Assembly: GCA_943788025.1 (NCBI GenBank)
Contig: CALSOR010000004.1
Location: 620,001 to 684,000, forward strand
DNA: 64,000 nt
Direction of reading: 5' to 3'
Source of the DNA: JABAAE01 sp905480545
GTDB taxonomy: Bacteria; Planctomycetota; Planctomycetia; Pirellulales; Pirellulaceae
Shown one piece after another: positions 46,129 to 55,927 of this stretch (position 1 is the stretch's first letter; every line of letters begins with the position of its first letter). The translations under genes were made by a program, and so were the position numbers. The notes beneath the pieces were generated by a model. That model saw only the letters and a list, made by a program, of their open reading frames with translations. It searched no databases and had not been told where the DNA came from.

Positions 46129-46907
46129 TGGTTCGTAGAAAGTTAGAACAGAAGCGAGTTGTCCTGACCGGCGCGTCCAGTGGGATCGGATTCGAGTTGG
46201 CAAAACAGCTTTTGAAGAAGGGCTGTCGGCTCGTTGCAACGGCTCGACGTCAAGAGCGTCTCAAAGAGCTTAAAAAATTTACAAATTCTTCAGATCAACT
46301 GGAGATTGTTTCAGGCGATATCGTTTCCGCGAAACTCCGCCAAAATCTAGTCGACAAGGCCATCACGTCATTTGGTGGCGTCGACATTCTTATCAACAAT
46401 GCAGGGATCGGCGGGCTTGGGCCGTTTGAAAAATCAACTGAAGATTCGATGCGGAAGATCATGGAGGTCAATTTCTTTGCACCGGTCGAGTTAACCCGCA
46501 TCGCAATCCCGATTCTGCGAAAGGGAGTTTGCCCGATCATCGTGAACATCAGCAGCGTTCTTGGCCACCGGGCGGTTCCCGAAAAAAGCGAATACTGTGC
46601 GTCGAAATTTGCGATCCACGGTTTCTCAGACTCGCTACGCGCCGAACTAAAAGGGGAAATCGATTTACTCCTGGTGAGCCCATCAACAACTCAAAGTGAG
46701 TTTTTCGATCGTGCAGTTGAAAACAACAGTGACCGGGATTGGACACCCCAAAAAGCGATGCCTCCCGCTGTGGTCGCCAAAAAATCAATCCAAGCGATCA
46801 TGGCTGGTAAACATGAGATCGTCTTGACGCTGGGTGGAAAAGGCCTTGTTTTCCTTGATAACATCGCACCAACATTGACTAACAAATTAGTACAGCGTTT
46901 TGGCTAA
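46128..46907 (+). CDS. Short-chain dehydrogenase/reductase
   Basis: 259 residues of the classical SDR fold: cofactor loop TGASSGIGFELA, NNAGIGG, the catalytic Ser in NISSVLG and YCASK for Tyr and Lys. The basic residue after the first Gly-rich region (ATARRQERL) favours NADP(H). The C-terminal MAGKHEIVLTLGGKGLVFLD resembles DltE/YqjQ-type SDRs. Substrate unknown. Translation is coupled to hflX by the TAATG overlap. Confidence 0.9.
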   Translation: MVRRKLEQKRVVLTGASSGIGFELAKQLLKKGCRLVATARRQERLKELKKFTNSSDQLEIVSGDIVSAKLRQNLVDKAITSFGGVDILINNAGIGGLGPFEKSTEDSMRKIMEVNFFAPVELTRIAIPILRKGVCPIIVNISSVLGHRAVPEKSEYCASKFAIHGFSDSLRAELKGEIDLLLVSPSTTQSEFFDRAVENNSDRDWTPQKAMPPAVVAKKSIQAIMAGKHEIVLTLGGKGLVFLDNIAPTLTNKLVQRFG

Positions 46908-46929
46908 TGGCGAGATGCCAAGTGTTACG

Positions 46930-47961
46930 TCAATGGTGAATCGCTGGATTCACATTCAGAAACGAGACATCTCGATTAAAACGTACGCCGGATTGATCTT
47001 CCAAGGAGTGCCGGTCAAACGTTTCATGCAGTCCCCTGATGCAGGGCCTGATTTGTTTGCCTGCGAATCGAAAAAATTCTCGCGCAGGTGATTGCCGACA
47101 ATATCGAGGAACCAGGTTCATCGCTGATCCACAGAGACGCTTTATTGAAGCAATGGAGTGATTGGTGAATCCGCTATTTCCTTTTGAGCAATTGCTTCGA
47201 TCGGCTAAGCAAACGCAGTGGCAATGCAAACATTCCGTAGCGTTTCGCGGCACATTCCAAAACGCATTGTGAATATAAAACGCACCGTATTCAGAAGTGT
47301 CGATATCAGAAATGGAAGTACAGAATTCTGGAAGGCAGGGCATGAACCCGCTTTGAATGCGGAGATGCTCAACGGTGACTCTTGTAATGCATTCCCGGTC
47401 GAGTTGCATGTTAAAGCGAGAGCAAACAAGACGACGGCGTTGAACCAGCAACATCGGTTGGCTTAGCATTCGAACCATTTCAGCGTAATTTTGACCACGA
47501 CAAATTGGCTGGTCTAGCTGGTGATTCAACTTTGCATGCAACAGTTGCTTTCCATTCGTGCAAACTTGGAACCGATCTAAGCAATGTTCCATCCACGCTT
47601 TTTCCTTCGGAAACCCAAAGAATCGGCGGCCACCAATAATAGGTAACACTCGATCGAGATAAAGTTTTGGAAAGAACATATAGGTCTTACCCAGGTAGGT
47701 CACGTCGGGCACGACCACAATCACTTCGTTGTACTTCTTCAGAAAGCGAACGTCTCGCTGGGTGCCCAGCATCAAGATCACCTTGTGAGTTAAAGCACCT
47801 GGCGTTTTTAAGCACACACCCGCGGGCAACCACTGGGCAACCACATGTCTGTCAATATCCAAAGCGAAAACGGTGGCGGAGAACTTACCTTCCAGGGAAT
47901 AGCCGTCATGGCAAATCCCAATGATCATCGCCAGAAAAAAAGCCGTTGGGATCTGTTTCAT
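46930..47961 (-). CDS. Acetoacetate decarboxylase-like protein with odd C-terminal tail
   Basis: 343 residues in the open frame. Residues about 20-240 match the acetoacetate decarboxylase-like beta-barrel: GYSLEGKFSATVFALDIDRH, TYLGKTYMFFPKLYLD, IIGGRRFFGFPKEKA, a late ITRVTVEHLRIQSGFMPCLPE and EYGAFYIHNAFWNVPRN where the domain normally ends. The Lys in FGFPKEKA is near the position of the Schiff-base lysine. The last 100 residues are Cys/His/Arg-rich and without family resemblance, as if the original stop was lost and the frame now runs through noncoding DNA. The start region (FFLAMIIGIC) could be a short signal. Real activity is uncertain. Confidence 0.6.
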   Translation of the reverse strand: MKQIPTAFFLAMIIGICHDGYSLEGKFSATVFALDIDRHVVAQWLPAGVCLKTPGALTHKVILMLGTQRDVRFLKKYNEVIVVVPDVTYLGKTYMFFPKLYLDRVLPIIGGRRFFGFPKEKAWMEHCLDRFQVCTNGKQLLHAKLNHQLDQPICRGQNYAEMVRMLSQPMLLVQRRRLVCSRFNMQLDRECITRVTVEHLRIQSGFMPCLPEFCTSISDIDTSEYGAFYIHNAFWNVPRNATECLHCHCVCLADRSNCSKGNSGFTNHSIASIKRLCGSAMNLVPRYCRQSPAREFFRFAGKQIRPCIRGLHETFDRHSLEDQSGVRFNRDVSFLNVNPAIHH

Positions 47962-48381
47962 TTCCTGCCCTTACTGGAATGCACACGCCCCGAATCGACT
48001 AGAGGCGGGAAAGGGGTGAACCGCTTTTGAGTCAAACGCTAATCGTACCGTAGACAGAAATTTTCGGAAACAATGAAAATCCTGCATAGTGGATGGTTGC
48101 ATCGATTGGGAGAGCACGCCACCTGGAACTCCGGTATTCGAATGGAAAATTTTAAACGCCACATACGAATTTCGGAACGATTCGACTTCTTCTGTGATCT
48201 CTTGAATTTCTCCCAAGTTCAGATTCGGAGAGTTTTTTATGCATTTATGAAAAAGATTCCAGCCCTGACCTCGCGATAGCAAAACACTTTTCGACTGAAC
48301 GCAAAGGCGTCAGTTCAAAGCCTCTCCAAACCGAAATCATTTCCCCGAAAGCCGACACCATGTGCCTGAGACAGCAGGCCT
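47962..48381. other. Intergenic region between ADC-like gene and sirtuin gene
   Basis: 420 bases. A minus-strand frame at 47971-48282 contains a passable helix (LGEIQEITEEVESFRNSYVAF) but its ends look random and no family is recognised, so it is left uncalled. No repeat or hairpin of note. Confidence 0.35.
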
Positions 48382-49170
48382 TTAAAAAGCTGAATTCCTA
48401 GCCACTCCGCTTGGAAAAAAACTCAAAATCTCCTCGAGCCCTTCAGTTGCACCCACGTTTAATTTGATGTCAACGATATTTGACAGATCCGTTTCCTCAG
48501 GGTTAATTTCAACGGTTAGGCAATTTCGACTCGCTGCGATATGGACCGGATTGGAGATGTACGGAAACAATGCTGACGTACCAATGACAACAATCGCATC
48601 GAATCCGAAATTCAATTGGTGCTGCAACGAATTCATTTCTGTTTCCGGTAACATCTCGTCAAACAGAACAACAGTCGGACGGAGCATCCGACCACACTGT
48701 GGACAATTGGGAATCTTCTCACGATCTTCAATTGCTGATGATTCACAACCATATGAACATCTGGTGCAACGCATTTTTCGCATCGTTCCGTGAATCTCGA
48801 TCACATTCTTACTACCCGCGTCTTTGTGAAAACCATCGATATTTTGCGTTAACACCCAAACATCGCGAATCTGATCTTCTATTTCGGCAATGATTTGATG
48901 GCCGCGGTTGAACGACTTACCTTCGCAAGCATTTGCAATTTGCGTCAAATACTTCCAAGTCAAGTGCGGTCGTTCGGAAAACATCCCGCCACTTAACGCA
49001 ACTTCAATGGGAATACCGTCTTCGGTTTCCTTGTCTTCGTACAATCCAGCCACGCCCCGATACGTCGGCAAACCTGAATCTACGGAAATGCCAGCACCCG
49101 TAATAAACAAGACCCGGTGGATATCATTGACCCATCGCTCAATCTCTGGTTTCGAAAATCCGTTCGTCAT
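48382..49170 (-). CDS. cobB: NAD-dependent protein deacylase (sirtuin)
   Basis: 262 residues. Sir2 motifs are complete: NAD loop FITGAGISVDSGLPTYRG, TQNIDGFHKDAG, the catalytic His in EIHGTM, two zinc Cys pairs (CTRCSYGC region and CPQCG), RPTVVLFDEMLP and GTSALFPYISNP. It removes acyl groups from lysines of cytosolic enzymes. The Zn module has normal spacing. It lies 38 bases beyond the stop of the ABC permease gene, on the same strand, but no functional link is evident. Confidence 0.92.
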   Translation of the reverse strand: MTNGFSKPEIERWVNDIHRVLFITGAGISVDSGLPTYRGVAGLYEDKETEDGIPIEVALSGGMFSERPHLTWKYLTQIANACEGKSFNRGHQIIAEIEDQIRDVWVLTQNIDGFHKDAGSKNVIEIHGTMRKMRCTRCSYGCESSAIEDREKIPNCPQCGRMLRPTVVLFDEMLPETEMNSLQHQLNFGFDAIVVIGTSALFPYISNPVHIAASRNCLTVEINPEETDLSNIVDIKLNVGATEGLEEILSFFPSGVARNSAF

Positions 49171-49208
49171 GATTCAAGTTTAAAGCGGGTGCTCCAAAAA
49201 GGGACAAA

Positions 49209-50057
49209 TCATCCGCCGAATCCGGAATAACGCTTTACGCCACGCGCCCACATCAAGCGAATCAAACCTACAAAACCAACAAGCCAAACAAACTCAATCA
49301 GTATTTCAAACCACAATCGATCGGGTGGAATTTTTCCGAGAAATACGGCCGCAGGAAAGTATGCAAAGTACTTCAGCGGCGAAAAATGAATAATAGCTTG
49401 CCAATTGATCGGATCGGTTGGAAGTAAATCAAGCGGGAACATGTGCCCCGAGAGAAAGAAATTCAACAGCATATACACAAACGTAATGGATGTAACTTCT
49501 AGCCACCAGAAACCAACCAGTCCGATGCAGGCTTCGATGCAAAATCCAAGAATAAACCCCATCACTAAACTCAAAAGATAAGCGACAAAAATCTCGACAG
49601 GTGGCCACCCCGCATCAAAGAATCCGCGACACAAAAAGAATACGAACGAAAACGGAATGATGGCGATCAAGTAGTAAACCAGTTTGTGTGCAATTCGCTG
49701 CACAAAAAGACAGCCCAACATGTCGACTGGTTGAATCAAAAACTTTTTGATTTCACCATTTTGAATCTGCCTTGCAATTCCTCCAGTCAATCCGGGCATG
49801 CTTGAAAACGCACGACTGACCATCGCCAACAAATAATAGGCGACCATATCGTGGTAATCATACCCAGAGATATCGCCTTTCCCTCCCGACAACTTGATCG
49901 ACTCGAAAATTGCGTTCCACAAAAAGACTTGCGTGATAATCGGCAGGAATCGCATCAACGTCCCCAACGCAAAGTCACCACGATAAACCAGTCGTTCTTC
50001 AATCGAAATCTTAAAGAAATACCACCAAGTGGTTGCGCGAATGGCGATGTTATACAA
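49209..50057 (-). CDS. ABC-2 type transporter permease
   Basis: 282 residues with six hydrophobic segments, including FLPIITQVFLWNAIFESI, LVYYLIAIIPFSFVFFLC, VEIFVAYLLSLVMGFILGFC and ITFVYMLLNFFLSGHMFPLD. The short amphipathic stretch GGIARQIQNGEIKKFLIQPVD is the coupling region of the ABC2_membrane_6 group (export of drugs, lipids or polysaccharide). No ATPase gene is adjacent in the window. The partner permease of such pairs is also absent here. Confidence 0.85.
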   Translation of the reverse strand: MYNIAIRATTWWYFFKISIEERLVYRGDFALGTLMRFLPIITQVFLWNAIFESIKLSGGKGDISGYDYHDMVAYYLLAMVSRAFSSMPGLTGGIARQIQNGEIKKFLIQPVDMLGCLFVQRIAHKLVYYLIAIIPFSFVFFLCRGFFDAGWPPVEIFVAYLLSLVMGFILGFCIEACIGLVGFWWLEVTSITFVYMLLNFFLSGHMFPLDLLPTDPINWQAIIHFSPLKYFAYFPAAVFLGKIPPDRLWFEILIEFVWLVGFVGLIRLMWARGVKRYSGFGG

Positions 50058-50165
50058 GAGAGTCTTTATTCAAAAAAACTGAGGCGAATCGTGAACAAAC
50101 GCCTATTTTATGCGAGTCAACGAAAAATCAGAATGCGGCATGAATGCCCAGTGGTCACTAGCGAT

Positions 50166-52803
50166 TTATTTCACTGTAAAGCATTCTTTGGTCGCTTTTA
50201 TCGACAATCCTGCAAGCTCAACTTTGCCGGTTCCGGTGAGAGCGAATACCAGCTGCAATCCGGAGTCGTTTGCTGCAATGCGTTCGATGGTAAATTTTTT
50301 CCAGCCGTTCGTTTCATATTCACGATGTGCAAGGATCGGCCCACCAACGGAGTCGATAATCATGAAACCATCGTGCGAGTTCTCAATTTTTCGATCAATC
50401 TTAATCCAACCTTCGATACGAAAAAATTGTTTTTTTTGGATATCAAACTGGGGGCTTGATAGCCAAATGGGTGTCACGTCGGCCTGAACATTTTGACCAT
50501 TCGAATGCCAAGCCGTGATAGCCATGACCGGGCGAATCCCATCCTTAAAGTCCGTTTCGACCAAACGAACGCCGGCTTGGATTCCACCGCTTTCATTCAA
50601 ATTTTGCTTCCACCCAGACTTGGCCAATTCTTGAACATTCAAAAAACTCGACTCTTTTAAACGATTTTCGCTCCAGGTCGCTTGCGCCATGAATTCTGAC
50701 GCCGCAATACTGTTTTCCAGCAATTTGAAGTCTGACGTAAACGCACTCGTCAGAACCTTCTGATCCGGCAAGAGTTTTTCCGAAATGGCAGTTTTGACTT
50801 CGTCGATCTGACGTTGAAGTTTGATGATCGTTGCAAGCGCCGATGACGGTTGATTCTCCCGAACAAATCGGTCTCCAAGAATCAACGATTTTGCCGATTC
50901 CTGCAAAGCGGAATATACGATCGGGTTGCGAATCCCCTTGCGAGAAAGCTTTTCAAGCAACGATTGCAAACCGTCCTGCTCACTTTTTAAAATCTCCAAG
51001 CGAAGAGCAAGGATTCCTTGATGTGGAAATGTTTGAATCGAATCCTGCACGTACTTAAATGCAATCGAATCCTCGGATGCGATTAAGACCTCCATTTTTT
51101 CATCACCCACTAATTCTACGGCGATTCGTCCGTTCACCAATTTCTGGTGAATGGACGAAATACCGTTTGAGGTAACACGACGCACTCGGGGCGACTTTTG
51201 ATTGGTCGATATAAAGAGCGGTTTTGGATTTCGGTCTCTTCTTCTATTGTGATGCGAAACCCATACCATTTGACTACGATCCAACTCGAGAACAACAGAG
51301 TCTTGAACCCACTGGTCACCTGAAAAGGCCGCAACATGACGCGATGAATTGCGACCACGTGACGGATTGAATTGTCGCAATGTCCCGCCTGAAAGCCAGG
51401 GGGCGACCTGCATCAATTCCGCATTGATTCGCGTCAGTCGATTGACGATTGACGAATGGCGTCGATCAGTTTGCTCAAGATTTTTCGGGGAATCAAAAAC
51501 CAAACCGCGACTCCCCTGTTTGACGGCGCGAAAAACCAACTGCTGAATTTGGTCAAACGAAAGCCAAGGTGAAACCGACTCGCCGCCGGCCAATTTAGCT
51601 TGGTTCATCACTTCATGCGGTAATGTTGTTTGTATATCTGTAATAAACGGACGGTCAAGCATGGATTTAGAAGCAAGGAAGTCTTCAAATTGATCAAGCG
51701 AGAAAGGCGTCCCATAAGTCAGTTGACTCAATCGCAAAAAGCTTACTATTTTCCCGTATTTTTTCGTGGGAAAGTGAGCCATGCAAAACGTCGGGCGTTT
51801 GAGCGAATCATCGACTTGCCGAATTCGCTGCACAACATCTTTGACATTGTCGATTTCAGTTGCGGTAAAATTCTCTCCAATGTTCCACGCAAAAATCATA
51901 TTGGCATTTTTCGAATTCAAGATTTTTGAATTCGAGAATGGTGCAGGGCACAGTATCCAAACATGGTATTGGCGAGCATCAGCAAGCTGCGATTCAGTTG
52001 GAACCTGTTGCATCAATACGGCATTAAACCCCAGCCGCTTCACAAAGGCCATCGATTCGCCGTGATGCTTGATTGCACGCAAGAAGAGAGGTTTACCATC
52101 CACAGTTAACGTCGATCCACGAACTTCAACTTTTTGTGCGAATTGAAGTTCGGTTCGATTTTGTTTCTCAGTTTCGACGTCCACTTCTGCAGGTAGAAAC
52201 CCACCAATTGCAAGGCTGTCGATCCATAACTTCGCTTCGCCCGCAACTCTCTCGAAACCATCCAAAATCAATAGATCGCAGTACGCATCGCTTTCAAAGA
52301 TTTTCAAATCAGCGTATTGGTGCTGGATACTACGAAGTTCTCGTCGCATAGCGGCAACAATGTCGCCTTCTTTTGCGCCTAGTGTTTCCCAAACGCCAAT
52401 TTTTTCAGATTCACTCAGCTTTACGAGCAGCGTAAGCGGTCCCGGCCCTAGAGGGTTTTGAGTTTGAGGCAAAACGACTCGCACGCTAAACCGAATCCGG
52501 TCTCGTGTCGATTTCAGGGCGATCGTTGGGCAAAAATCATGAATTACCTGAGCTTGTTGGATTGGATGAACCAATTTTGCATTGCTAGAATTTGATGATC
52601 GATAATGAACCAGTTCAGATTGTTTTCCCGATTTCTTTGTTTGACTGGTCCGGGAGTGATTCCGAACATTAAATCCGGCACTTGATCCGCGAATCGTCCA
52701 CGTTGGCGCGACCCCCCTCGAAATCCTCGATAATTCGTTGAAATGCGTTGGCTTCAGAATTGCAAATCAGGGCCAGAATCAAAAAAACAACATGCCGAGC
52801 CAT
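50166..52803 (-). pseudogene. Secreted glycoside-hydrolase-like protein, frameshifted near the N terminus
   Basis: The ATG at 52803 starts a clear signal peptide (MARHVVFLILALICNSEANA) and continues as FQRIIEDFEG. In a run of six C on the plus strand (52712-52717) the frame must change by one base to reach VAPTWTIRGSSAGFNVRNHS and the long downstream frame of over 800 residues, which ends at 50166. Five C would restore it. The body has a carbohydrate-binding-like N-terminal sandwich, a beta/alpha-barrel-like part (VDGKPLFLRAIKHHGES, GFNAVLMQQVP, IFAWNIGEN) resembling GH2/GH5-type enzymes, and a C-terminal lectin-like sandwich. The catalytic residues cannot be named. It may be functional if the extra base is a sequencing error. 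Confidence 0.7.
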
Positions 52804-53090
52804 GATTCGGCAAAGGAGAAGATTCATTTGATAATCAAAAACAACATGCGGGGTAAACTTAGCGATTTGACGTAAACCTTTTAAATAGCAAGATTTACGT
52901 CAATCGGCCAGATCAGAAGCGTTGCGAAATGACATCATGGGGCGTATTTGCCCCACCCATCAAAATCAACATAAACTCATACACAGCAATGGTTTAGACC
53001 AACACCCTGCCGTTTCTTTTCATATTGGCACCAATCGTGCTTTCTAGTTTGTCATCCAAGTCGCAATCATCACGCACCGCGAGAGGCACC

Positions 53091-53375
53091 ATGACAAACA
53101 ATTCTGAAACGAACGCCAAATCAAAAAAAGACGAACTTCCGAAGGACGTCCTGGACCTTGTGATGGCCATTGAAGCTTTGCCTGCCGAACATCGAATGAT
53201 CTTGAAGCCAGTGGTCGATCGCGTTGCAGAGAACACGAAACGTCGTCGCCGAATCCTATCACTCGTTCAAGAGGCTTTAAGCCAACTGCGACTCGACATG
53301 AAATACCTCGTCTTCGATTTGGAAGCGACTCGCCGTGAACGAGATGCCTATCGTGAAAATCATGACGGTGAGTAG
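53091..53375 (+). CDS. Small conserved coiled-coil protein
   Basis: 94 residues from the ATG at 53091, which has GAGAGG 5 bases before it. The frame is open to 53025 but that extension lacks a ribosome site. A charged start (SKKDELPKDVLDLVMAIEAL) is followed by a basic helix (AENTKRRRRILSLVQEALSQL) and a coiled segment (DLEATRRERDAYRE). No named domain. It resembles small transcriptional or cell-division accessory proteins only in general character. It forms its own unit ending at a strong terminator. Confidence 0.75.
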   Translation: MTNNSETNAKSKKDELPKDVLDLVMAIEALPAEHRMILKPVVDRVAENTKRRRRILSLVQEALSQLRLDMKYLVFDLEATRRERDAYRENHDGE

Positions 53376-53437
53376 TCCAACAAAACAATTGTTATAACTG
53401 ATTCAAAACGAACAAAATCTCTCTCCACAGATTTTAG

Positions 53438-53472
53438 ACGGCAAAGCCTTAACCCAGCTTTGCCGTTTTTTT
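53438..53472 (+). terminator. Strong intrinsic terminator
   Basis: A perfect 10-base stem ACGGCAAAGC / GCTTTGCCGT (53438-53447 and 53457-53466) with a 9-base loop runs into seven T. It ends the small coiled-coil gene 63 bases upstream. Confidence 0.92.
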
Positions 53473-53625
53473 ATTCACCAACACTTTTTTTCTATCAAAA
53501 GACGTTGAAAACGAAGGCTATTTGCTGAAAAACCACTAGCTGCATACGATAATGAATAAGTCGTCAAATTTAGGAACTGGAAGGTAAAAGGCTGCCACTG
53601 CTTGGGGTTGCCGCTCACTGTATCA

Positions 53626-55125
53626 ATGGAAGACCTTAGCCCCGAAAAACTTGGCCAGCGACTCTACAATGTCGGTCTGTTGGAACCACGCGACATTGAC
53701 GAGATTTTTTCCAATGTCGGCAGCCGCGAGTGTTCGTTAGCGGATTTTGTCACAGCTGCAATTCGGACGGGAAAAATAACGAATTGGCAAATCGAACGCT
53801 GCAAAGGTGGTCACAAGGTCGGCTACCATTACGGCCCATACAAAGTCCTGTACTTGGTCGGAGCGGGAACGTTTGCTCGAGTTTACCGAGCCGAGAACAT
53901 TGAGACGGGTGAAGTCAAAGCGGTGAAGGTACTACGAAGCCGCTACACAAACGATGTCGCGACCACCGAACAGTTTCTACGTGAAGCCAAAATGGTTATT
54001 ACGCTTCGACACAAGAACATCGTTCCGATCTACGAAGTTGAAAAGGAACGCGGGCGGCTGTACATGGTCATGGATTTCGTCGAGGGGCAGAACCTCCGGG
54101 ATTATGTTCGCGTCCATAAGAAACTAAAGCTTGATGTTGCCGTGAATATCGCACACGATCTATGCTCAGGTTTAGACTATGCATTCAAGCGCGGAGTCGC
54201 ACATCGTGACCTTAAACTCTCGAACGTACTGCTTTCCAGCTCCGGTTTGGCAACGCTTGTAGACTTTGGATTGGCAACCATCGAGGGTGAAGACGCAGGT
54301 GATGGCGCTAATCCTCGCGCGATTGACTACGCCGGTCTAGAACGTGCGACGGGCGTGCGTCGCAACGACAAGCGTAGTGATATCTTTTTTCTGGGTGGAA
54401 TGATTTATCACATGGTTGCGGGCGTTCCTGCCATGTTTGAAACCAAGGAACGGATGCAGCGATTGAGTGTCGGGCGTTTCAGAGATATTCCGCTGATTAC
54501 TGTACATGACCCGGATATCCCACACAGGATTGTGACACTTGTGCATCGTGCGATGGCATTAAACCCCAGCGACCGATTTCAAACACCCGGCGAAATGCTA
54601 GATGCGATCTCTGCTGCACGGGATGCGATTCAAAGTGGCGATCTGGAAAAATATGACGCTGCAAAAGCTGAAATCGATATCGTTGCTGCGAAAAAGAAAC
54701 CGGGGCAAGAAGGCAAGGGGTACACCGTCATGCTTATCGAGACCAATCAAAAATTACAAAACAATCTTCGTGCAAAACTGAAAGCGGTCGGCTATCGCGT
54801 TTTAGTCTTCACCAATCCGCGACGTGCTATCGAACGGATCATGAATCATGACGAAGATTTCGAAGGCGGACCTCTCGCCCATTGCGTTCTATTCGGATGT
54901 GGTGAAATCGGACAGGAGTCGTTAGAAGCGTTTAATTTCTTCGGTTCAGAGGACGAAACAAAGGATATTCCAGCCGTCCTTTTAACCGATATTGAGCAAA
55001 CGCACTTCATCAGCAAGGGTGAATTTGCTGAGCACCGCGCTCATATTGAAATGCCAATCAAACTTCGAGAGTTGCGACAGTCGATCATCAGAATCATTCG
55101 TAAGAAGTTTGCCAATCCCGTTTAG
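53626..55125 (+). CDS. Ser/Thr protein kinase with degenerate receiver domain
   Basis: 499 residues from the ATG at 53626 (TTG at 53602 is also in frame). A short N-terminal helical domain (LGQRLYNVGLLEPRDIDEIF, then GKITNWQIERCKGG) leads to a Hanks-type kinase with LVGAGTFARVYRA, AVKVL (Lys), the HRDLKLSNVLL catalytic loop and DFGLA. From about residue 380 a CheY-like domain follows (YTVMLIETNQKLQNNLRAKL, CVLFGCGEIG, VLLTDIE). The acidic pair and the acceptor Asp of a true receiver are missing. No membrane segment is seen. The kinase should be active; the tail is probably a binding module. Confidence 0.9.
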   Translation: MEDLSPEKLGQRLYNVGLLEPRDIDEIFSNVGSRECSLADFVTAAIRTGKITNWQIERCKGGHKVGYHYGPYKVLYLVGAGTFARVYRAENIETGEVKAVKVLRSRYTNDVATTEQFLREAKMVITLRHKNIVPIYEVEKERGRLYMVMDFVEGQNLRDYVRVHKKLKLDVAVNIAHDLCSGLDYAFKRGVAHRDLKLSNVLLSSSGLATLVDFGLATIEGEDAGDGANPRAIDYAGLERATGVRRNDKRSDIFFLGGMIYHMVAGVPAMFETKERMQRLSVGRFRDIPLITVHDPDIPHRIVTLVHRAMALNPSDRFQTPGEMLDAISAARDAIQSGDLEKYDAAKAEIDIVAAKKKPGQEGKGYTVMLIETNQKLQNNLRAKLKAVGYRVLVFTNPRRAIERIMNHDEDFEGGPLAHCVLFGCGEIGQESLEAFNFFGSEDETKDIPAVLLTDIEQTHFISKGEFAEHRAHIEMPIKLRELRQSIIRIIRKKFANPV

Positions 55126-55180
55126 AACAAACTTCCCACTCCGCCGACGCAGCTTTACCCGATCGGCTGTCGACAGTGTT

Positions 55181-55885
55181 TTATTGGTATAAAACCGATC
55201 CGACTCTTACAAGTGTCGCTCCGTGATCAATCGCCTGCTCAAAATCACCGCTCATCCCCATCGAAAGCTCGCTTAACGATACGTTGTCAGGCACTACTTG
55301 CTGCAGTTGATCACGAAGTCGTCGCAGCTTTTCAAAATCCTCGCCGGCCCGCTCGGTTCCCCCCGTGAGCGATGCCATTGCCATCAGTCCCTTGACTCGA
55401 ACATTTTGCATTTGAGAAATTTCCGTCAGCGAATCGGCCATAGAATCTGGGCTGAAGCCGTGTTTTGATCCATCGCCCGAAATATTCACCTCACACAGAA
55501 CATCAGCGACAACACCTTTAGCGTTCGCCTCCCGATTCACCGCATTTAGCAGCTTCAGGCTGTCGCCCGCATGCAACAAATAAATCATCGGTAGAGAGCG
55601 TTTGACCTTGTTGGTCTGCAAATGGCCGATCATGTGCCACGAAATATCGCAGTCAGACAGTTTGTCCGCTTTCTCCCATAACACTTGTGGTCGATTTTCG
55701 CCGAAATTTCGACACCCTAATTGGTAAAGTGATCTCACGACCGAATCGTCAACATATTTTGTAACGGCAACCAATTTGACATCCATTGGATCACGGCCCG
55801 CCTGCTCTGCAGCATGATGAATGCGTTTCAAAACGTTGTGATAATTTTCAGCTAGTTTCTCCAATGAGACATTCATACGATGCAC
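55181..55885 (-). CDS. yggS: PLP homeostasis protein (YggS/PROSC family)
   Basis: 234 residues of the single-domain alanine-racemase-like barrel. The PLP lysine is in KLVAVTKYVDD, followed by FGENRPQVLWEKA, WHMIGHLQTNKVK, VNISGDGSKHGF and LSMGMSGDFEQAI near the C terminus. It binds PLP and keeps the free cofactor pool balanced, without a known catalytic reaction. The ATG at 55885 (or 55876) is used. It lies 42 bases downstream of the large hypothetical gene on the same strand. Confidence 0.95.
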   Translation of the reverse strand: MHRMNVSLEKLAENYHNVLKRIHHAAEQAGRDPMDVKLVAVTKYVDDSVVRSLYQLGCRNFGENRPQVLWEKADKLSDCDISWHMIGHLQTNKVKRSLPMIYLLHAGDSLKLLNAVNREANAKGVVADVLCEVNISGDGSKHGFSPDSMADSLTEISQMQNVRVKGLMAMASLTGGTERAGEDFEKLRRLRDQLQQVVPDNVSLSELSMGMSGDFEQAIDHGATLVRVGSVLYQ

Positions 55886-55927
55886 GTCAAACCTATTTAT
55901 AAAACGAAAAGAGCGGCCAATTTAATT

